From an uncultured Methanobacterium sp. (GTDB taxonomy: Archaea; Methanobacteriota; Methanobacteria; Methanobacteriales; Methanobacteriaceae): 64,000 nt of DNA. The stretch is taken from NCBI RefSeq assembly GCF_963666025.1, contig NZ_OY762552.1:682001-746000 (forward strand). The letters are read 5' to 3'. This document shows, piece after piece, positions 59,612-64,000 of this stretch. Positions within the stretch are counted from its first letter, which is position 1. Each line of letters begins with the position of its first letter. A program made the translations under genes and the position numbers. A model generated the notes under the pieces. That model was not told where the DNA came from and did no database searches. It was given only the letters and a program-made list of their open reading frames with translations.

Positions 59612-59718
59612 TTTATGGGTTTTGATATAAAAACTTTCCGATAGCAAACTTTTTAATGAGAGTAGCACTATGTGAATATAAGGATTAAAAGTAATTAAAA
59701 TGAAAATGAGGGGTTAAT

Positions 59719-60126
59719 ATGGTTGTAGAACGAGTGGGAGTATCTTTTGAACCAGAACTCCTGGAAAAATTTGACAAACTGCTTAAAGTCAAAGGTTACA
59801 CCAACAGATCGGAAGCTATCCGGGACCTTGTCCGAAAATCAATAATAGAAGCCCATATTGAAAGTGAAGATGAAGACATCGTGGGAACCCTGACCATAAT
59901 CTACGATCATGATGTGGGAGATGTTACCAATGAATTGCAACATTTTCAACATTTCCATTTAGGTGAGATCATAGCAACCACCCATGTTCACGTAGAAAAA
60001 CACGCCTGTCTGGAAGTTCTGGTAGTTAAAGGAAAATCAAAAAGTATACAAAAATTAACAGACCACATAAAAGCCATTAAAGGAGTAAAGCACGGTGAAC
60101 TGGTTATTACTAAATCAACAGTATAA
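59719..60126 (+). CDS. nikR: nickel-responsive regulator NikR
   Basis: 135 residues, full length. Ribbon-helix-helix domain (RVGVSFEPELLEKFDKLL, YTNRSEAIRDLVRKS) for DNA contact, and an ACT-like regulatory domain. All nickel ligands appear: His in HFQHFH, then H-x-H and C in ATTHVHVEKHACLEV, near residues 90-100. With nickel bound it represses transport genes. GAGGGG precedes the ATG. The palindrome upstream suggests it controls itself and the divergent radical SAM gene; nicotianamine synthase and CbiM lie nearby. Confidence 0.95.
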   Translation: MVVERVGVSFEPELLEKFDKLLKVKGYTNRSEAIRDLVRKSIIEAHIESEDEDIVGTLTIIYDHDVGDVTNELQHFQHFHLGEIIATTHVHVEKHACLEVLVVKGKSKSIQKLTDHIKAIKGVKHGELVITKSTV

Positions 60127-60282
60127 CTATTCTAGAGAATATTCCCTTAAATTACAGATTATACACTTCTAATTTTATTTCAAATTCAGGAATAAACCAA
60201 TGATAAGTTGGTATGAGGTTTTAACCTGTAAAAATAGATTTATCATTAATCCAACTAGTTATAATTCAATCATTCTTTAAAA

Positions 60283-61281
60283 TCAAAGTGGCAGATTAGT
60301 CCACGGTTCCAGAACTACAGCCGGACAATGGTCATTTTCAGGGCACAAACCACAACTTCGGGGTTGACAGTAGCAACCTGCCTGATGAAGATAATGGTAA
60401 GTAGTTTTCAATCCATTTTTCAATGAGGAATCCATAATTAAACTACCCCCAGGATAATAACCCGAGTAATCAACGTTTTCAAGTCCCACTTTATGACATT
60501 CTCCCACCAGTTTTTGCATAAAATCCATGGAGGGTGCGGGATGATAATATAACATGAAATGGGGCCTGAAACCCACCAGGCGATACTGGATGTTGGGGTT
60601 GGTATTATAAAGGAAATTGGCAATTTTAGGTATCTCTTTATCGTTTATTCCAGGAATAACCACTGTGCGGAAGACTCTGATCTTTTCAGGATGCTTCCTG
60701 GCCAGCCATTCTGCATTTTCAAGAATAGCTTCAACAGGCGCGCCAGTAATTGCATGGTGCAACTTTCCATCAAAGGCCTTTATCTCAAAGTTGATATAAG
60801 AAGAAATGTTTTCCAGCCGTTTCATGGTACTTGGAGTGCAGAACCCATTGGTGGCCAGCCCTACTTCCAAGTCTGGAATTTGTTCCTTCATTAAAGTAAC
60901 CACTTCCTCCAAGTAGGGCGTGTGAATGGATGGTTCTCCCCCGGTGAAGCTAATTTTTTTTACACCAATTTTCCGGGCAAAAGATGCTTTAAATGCATCC
61001 AAGACTTCTTCCATCAATTCATTTGGAGTTACATATCCTCTGTACATCCAGCCTGAATCAGGGTACTGGGAAATACGGTAAGCATTGCAGTAGATACACC
61101 TATAAGAACATCCAAGAAGTGTTACAGCATAAGTCTTTAAAACCTGTGTAAGGCCGGTATAAGCAACTTCTGGTATGCCAACAGAACAAACCCCAGTTTC
61201 ACCCTCAAGACGGTTCACCCCACAATTCCAGGGACATAACTGGCAGTTTTCTAAATCCTTTAAATATCTGTGATTAGCCAT
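60283..61281 (-). CDS. radical SAM protein paired with nicotianamine synthase
   Basis: 332 residues. N-terminal CQLCPWNCGVNR and a further Cys (GETGVCSVG), as in AmmeMemoRadiSam/PflA-like activases, then the cluster motif CSYRCIYC near residue 58 and FTGGEPSIHTPYLEEV for SAM. ATNGFCTPSTMKRLE and TVVIPGINDKEI continue the barrel. The C-terminus carries a separate cluster CYCQPRSCGLCPENDHC, suitable for an auxiliary Fe-S centre. The gene starts 21 bases after nicotianamine synthase on the same strand, an apparent two-gene operon. It may modify the nicotianamine-like product or activate a glycyl radical-type partner; the former is inference from context only. Confidence 0.85.
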   Translation of the reverse strand: MANHRYLKDLENCQLCPWNCGVNRLEGETGVCSVGIPEVAYTGLTQVLKTYAVTLLGCSYRCIYCNAYRISQYPDSGWMYRGYVTPNELMEEVLDAFKASFARKIGVKKISFTGGEPSIHTPYLEEVVTLMKEQIPDLEVGLATNGFCTPSTMKRLENISSYINFEIKAFDGKLHHAITGAPVEAILENAEWLARKHPEKIRVFRTVVIPGINDKEIPKIANFLYNTNPNIQYRLVGFRPHFMLYYHPAPSMDFMQKLVGECHKVGLENVDYSGYYPGGSLIMDSSLKNGLKTTYHYLHQAGCYCQPRSCGLCPENDHCPAVVLEPWTNLPL

Positions 61282-61302
61282 GAGTGTAATTTCAGGAATT
61301 AC

Positions 61303-62106
61303 TTAGACAACTTTCCGGATTAACACCGAGGTGTTGTTAACCTTACCAGTGGGAAGGATCATCACTTCTTTGTGGAAGCCACGGGTGGCTTTTTCAGTGA
61401 CTGGCGAATAGAGAATGGCCCTCATACCGGTGTAAGTACGGTATAAAACTGGAGTTACTGTATCCACTACTTCCCAAACATTAGCAAACACTCTTTCCTT
61501 GGGTTCAGCCAGAGCCGCCACCATTACCACAGTGTGATCAATACTCCTTAAACTGGTCTCATCACCCCTTACAACCTCTATCTGGGATTCCAGTCCCAGT
61601 TTTGCAATAACCTTCTGAGATAGTTCAGCAACCTCAGGCATTATCTCTACACTCACACACTGGGCTTTGAATATTTTGTTTAAAAGAATCAGGGTTAGTG
61701 GGAGTGGTCCTCCACCAATAAAAACCACCTTCTGTTCGGGAGTGAATTTCACCAGCTGGTTTTCGTTTCTTAAAAGTCCCTGGTAACGGTTATAAAAATG
61801 GAATGACTCCAGAGTTTTCCATGGATCATCTGATTCTAATATCGCCCTAGCATTATCAGTTTCCAGTCTAGCACCTATACCTACGTAAAACTTTCTGATC
61901 AATTTGAGTGCTTCATTCATCTTTTCATCATCTAAGATGTGTTTGGCAGAATCAAAATCAATCTCCTGATCATGGGCAATTTCTTCCACAGAATCAAGTA
62001 GGGGTATAATATCATCCATGGGCAGTTCATCCAGTTTGTAGTCCCCATACTCTTTAAGCGAATTAGCAATTTCTTTTATTTTATCCCAGTACTTGTAACA
62101 GCTCAT
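61303..62106 (-). CDS. archaeal nicotianamine synthase
   Basis: 267 residues. Polymerises aminocarboxypropyl groups from S-adenosylmethionine into nicotianamine-like metal chelators; the Methanothermobacter enzyme makes thermonicotianamine from glutamate and SAM. The sequence follows that enzyme closely: MSCYKYWDKIKEIANSL, PLLDSVEEIAHDQEIDF, SAKHILDDEKMNEAL, VVFIGGGPLPLTLILLN (the SAM loop, near residue 126), MVAALAEPKERVF and YRTYTGMRAILYSPV, GKVNNTSVLI. Start ATG at 62106 follows GGAGAT. The product probably handles intracellular or exported nickel for F430 and hydrogenases (inference). A radical SAM gene follows in the same operon. Confidence 0.93.
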   Translation of the reverse strand: MSCYKYWDKIKEIANSLKEYGDYKLDELPMDDIIPLLDSVEEIAHDQEIDFDSAKHILDDEKMNEALKLIRKFYVGIGARLETDNARAILESDDPWKTLESFHFYNRYQGLLRNENQLVKFTPEQKVVFIGGGPLPLTLILLNKIFKAQCVSVEIMPEVAELSQKVIAKLGLESQIEVVRGDETSLRSIDHTVVMVAALAEPKERVFANVWEVVDTVTPVLYRTYTGMRAILYSPVTEKATRGFHKEVMILPTGKVNNTSVLIRKVV

Positions 62107-62402
62107 GTTAGATCTCCATTAAATCAATAATTCATTCTAATGAATAAATATAATGTTTTTACAGGTTTTTAAAAAGGTTTTTTAAAATTTCCTGATCATA
62201 ATCCCGATCCTTTGAGAATAAATCAATTTACTATCAGTAATTTATTGATTTTTATTTCCATTAAATGTTTATACGGAAATTTTATATATCTTTAATTTAA
62301 TTCATTTATTGTTTAATATAAAGAAATGGTTTGGTATTACTAAACTACTTGAAATCTTACAAAAAGTATGAATGGATAAAAGAAATTATGGGAGAAAAAA
62401 TC

Positions 62403-62966
62403 ATGGGCTATTTTAAAGTAAAAAAGCTCCAAAAAGAGCATATTTCCCAGAATAATGTTCAAAAATTTCTTTTTAACATGATCAAAGATGAATTTGGTTA
62501 TGGATATGTTCCAGAATATCATCAGGATATACAGGACATGAAAAGCTATTACCTTGATCCTGAACGAAACAATTTCTTTATGGCCATCCACCATGAAACT
62601 GGAAAAATAATTGGAACCATTGGTGTAAGAGCTTATGATAGGGATTTCCCACTTTTTAAGGATGTTTACAACTCTAAAACCACAGCCAGCATGTGGAGAG
62701 TTTTTGTTGATAAAAAATGGCGCAGGAATGGCGTTGCTTCATCTTTAGTCCATATTGCAGAGAATTTCTGCAGGGAAAAAGGTTATGAGGAGATGTATCT
62801 TCACACCCACAAGACAGTGAATGGTTCTCTTGATTTCTGGATTTCCAACGGTTACCAGATAGTGGAAGATACTGGAAACCAGCTCCAAACAGTTCATATG
62901 GAAAAGAATCTATGCAAAATATCATCACCCTGTGATTCTAATGGAATACTCATTTTCGAAGGATAA
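62403..62966 (+). CDS. GNAT family N-acetyltransferase
   Basis: 187 residues from ATG at 62403, chosen because GGGAG lies eight bases upstream; open frames start at 62388 and 62331 but have no such site. The acetyl-CoA binding motif A is WRVFVDKKWRRNGVASSLV (R-R-N-G-V-A), followed by YEEMYLHTHKTVNGSLDFW and SNGYQIVED, a complete GNAT core. Substrate unknown: small molecule, peptide or polyamine. It lies divergent from nicotianamine synthase, so acetylation of a chelator cannot be excluded. The C-terminal 25 residues (KISSPCDSNG) are outside the fold. Confidence 0.82.
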   Translation: MGYFKVKKLQKEHISQNNVQKFLFNMIKDEFGYGYVPEYHQDIQDMKSYYLDPERNNFFMAIHHETGKIIGTIGVRAYDRDFPLFKDVYNSKTTASMWRVFVDKKWRRNGVASSLVHIAENFCREKGYEEMYLHTHKTVNGSLDFWISNGYQIVEDTGNQLQTVHMEKNLCKISSPCDSNGILIFEG

Positions 62967-63247
62967 TATGGTTTCTAAGCAGAAGCTAGCATGACCATAT
63001 ATCCATTTTCAAATTAACTCTAGACTTACTTAAAAATAAAATTATTCTGGACTATGATGCAGTGAAAAATAAAAATCATCTCTCTCCAAAGTTTCATTCC
63101 AACTTCAAAATCCGTATTTTACTTGATTTTATTACTGTTTCCTTGTTTTTAAATTTGGATGTTATTCAAGATGAAAAATTAAATAGTAAATATTATAAGT
63201 CATGATATTACATTATAACCATAATTTATGATAAAGGAGACAAATTA

Positions 63248-63936
63248 ATGCATATACCAGATGGCTTTATTCCACTGTGGCAATGTGCAATATACATAAT
63301 TCTAATGTTCATAGCATGGTTTTTCACCTTTAAATGGTTAGTTGAAAGTTTGATTAAATTTAAAAAGGAAAAACAGAGTTTTGGGAAGATAATCTCATAT
63401 TTAATTTTAATAATTATCATCCTGCCATCATTTGTTTTCACAATACAATCAGTTAACATACCCATACCGTGGGGAGTTGGCATAAATCTGCTCGGATCGG
63501 CTCTGGTAGCTATAATATTTCGAAGTCCATGGGGTGCAGTTTTGATTATGTCTCCTGTCCTGATTGTCCAGGGTTTATTCTTTGGAGACAGTGGTTTAAC
63601 AGCTATAGGTGCAAATATCATTAATATAGCAGTTGTAGGTGGTTTTTCAGGATTTAATATTTATAAATTCGCCAAACCTCTTGGTAAAGTACCAAGGGCC
63701 ATAGTTGTGGTTGGTTAGCCGTTTTTGTGTCTTTAATTTTAGTGGCAGAGGCAGTTGCTGTTGAAATGTGGTTATCTGGAACTTTTCCATTGGCAAAAGG
63801 AATTATTTCAGGAACAATGTACTCTGCCATGGCAGGCATTTTAGAAGGAATCATGACCATGATTGGATGCATTATAATACTGGTTATAACATCTAAAACC
63901 AAAGAAGTTGAAATAATTGAGAACAAGAATTTGTAA
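63248..63936 (+). pseudogene. cbiM: second cbiM, interrupted by a frameshift
   Basis: The first frame (63248-63718) encodes MHIPDGFIPLWQCAIY and five membrane segments, then stops at TAG 63716. The next frame (to 63936) continues the same family without loss: LAVFVSLILVAEAVAVEMW through AGILEGIMTM. Adding one base near GGTTGGTTAGCC joins them into about 228 residues, a normal CbiM. The histidine needed for metal, present in the 51261 copy as GIPIHLF, is Asn here (GVGINLL, residue 80). It may be a decaying gene, a sequencing error or a frameshift site. GATAAAGGAG precedes the ATG. After 63936 a GAGGAGGG at the window end announces another gene, perhaps cbiN. Confidence 0.75.
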
Positions 63937-64000
63937 ATACATAAAATTAGGCTTATAGATTATTCCATGAAGAATAATCGCATCAAGAGGAGGGTTAAAA

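Overview
The window reads as chromosome of a hydrogenotrophic methanogen of the order Methanobacteriales, most like Methanobacterium. The grounds are a second copy of the corrinoid methyltransferase subunit MtrA, an archaeal nicotianamine synthase, very large surface proteins with the N-terminal signature ANVYNIT, FmdE-domain surface proteins, archaeal TATA boxes with Shine-Dalgarno sites, and an AT-rich base composition. No rRNA, tRNA, CRISPR array or insertion sequence was recognised.

Layout. (1) 1-4737: surface-glycan genes on the minus strand (polytopic DUF2206-like protein cut by the left edge, glycosyltransferase, FkbM methyltransferase, glycosyltransferase). (2) 4809-28280: four tandem giant secreted adhesin-like proteins built from parallel beta-helix repeats, with PKD, SBBP propeller, PQQ-like propeller and BspA-type leucine-rich modules inserted between shared N- and C-terminal parts. 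(3) 28568-31451: ECF transporter T protein and fused double ATPase, behind a leader that looks like a structured RNA. (4) 31513-35385: Cys/His-loop permease, ParA plus small partner, and small proteins. (5) 35541-38186: ferrous iron uptake operon feoA-feoA-feoB behind two DtxR-like boxes. (6) 38577-41216: ECF S component, CbiZ-type corrinoid amidohydrolase and a soluble MtrA-like protein. (7) 41430-55682: a surface-protein and metal locus with two double-FmdE membrane-anchored proteins, a stalk-only relative, SppA, a NikR paralogue, CbiM with a small membrane partner, and two more secreted proteins. (8) 56857-64000: MFS exporter, NikR diverging from a radical SAM gene, nicotianamine synthase followed by another radical SAM gene, an acetyltransferase, and a frameshifted second cbiM at the right edge.

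How it fits together (inference). Much of the window is about metal and corrinoid supply for methanogenesis: iron (Feo), nickel/cobalt (CbiM, NikR, nicotianamine synthase) and corrinoid salvage (ECF T/A/S, CbiZ, MtrA-like). A palindrome of the form ACTTTA-N7-TMAAGT, always with the same spacing, lies in front of the ECF T gene, the ECF S gene, the MtrA-like gene and three of the giant surface-protein genes. This suggests one regulator links corrinoid uptake to the cell-surface coat. A second operator (GTAATAC-N16-GTTATTAC, bracketing the TATA box) is shared by the two FmdE surface-protein genes. The most novel candidates are this shared palindrome, the leader RNA before the ECF T gene, the 20-bp iteron array before cbiZ, the nicotianamine synthase-radical SAM pair, and the membrane-anchored FmdE proteins beside a NikR paralogue that has lost its nickel histidines.
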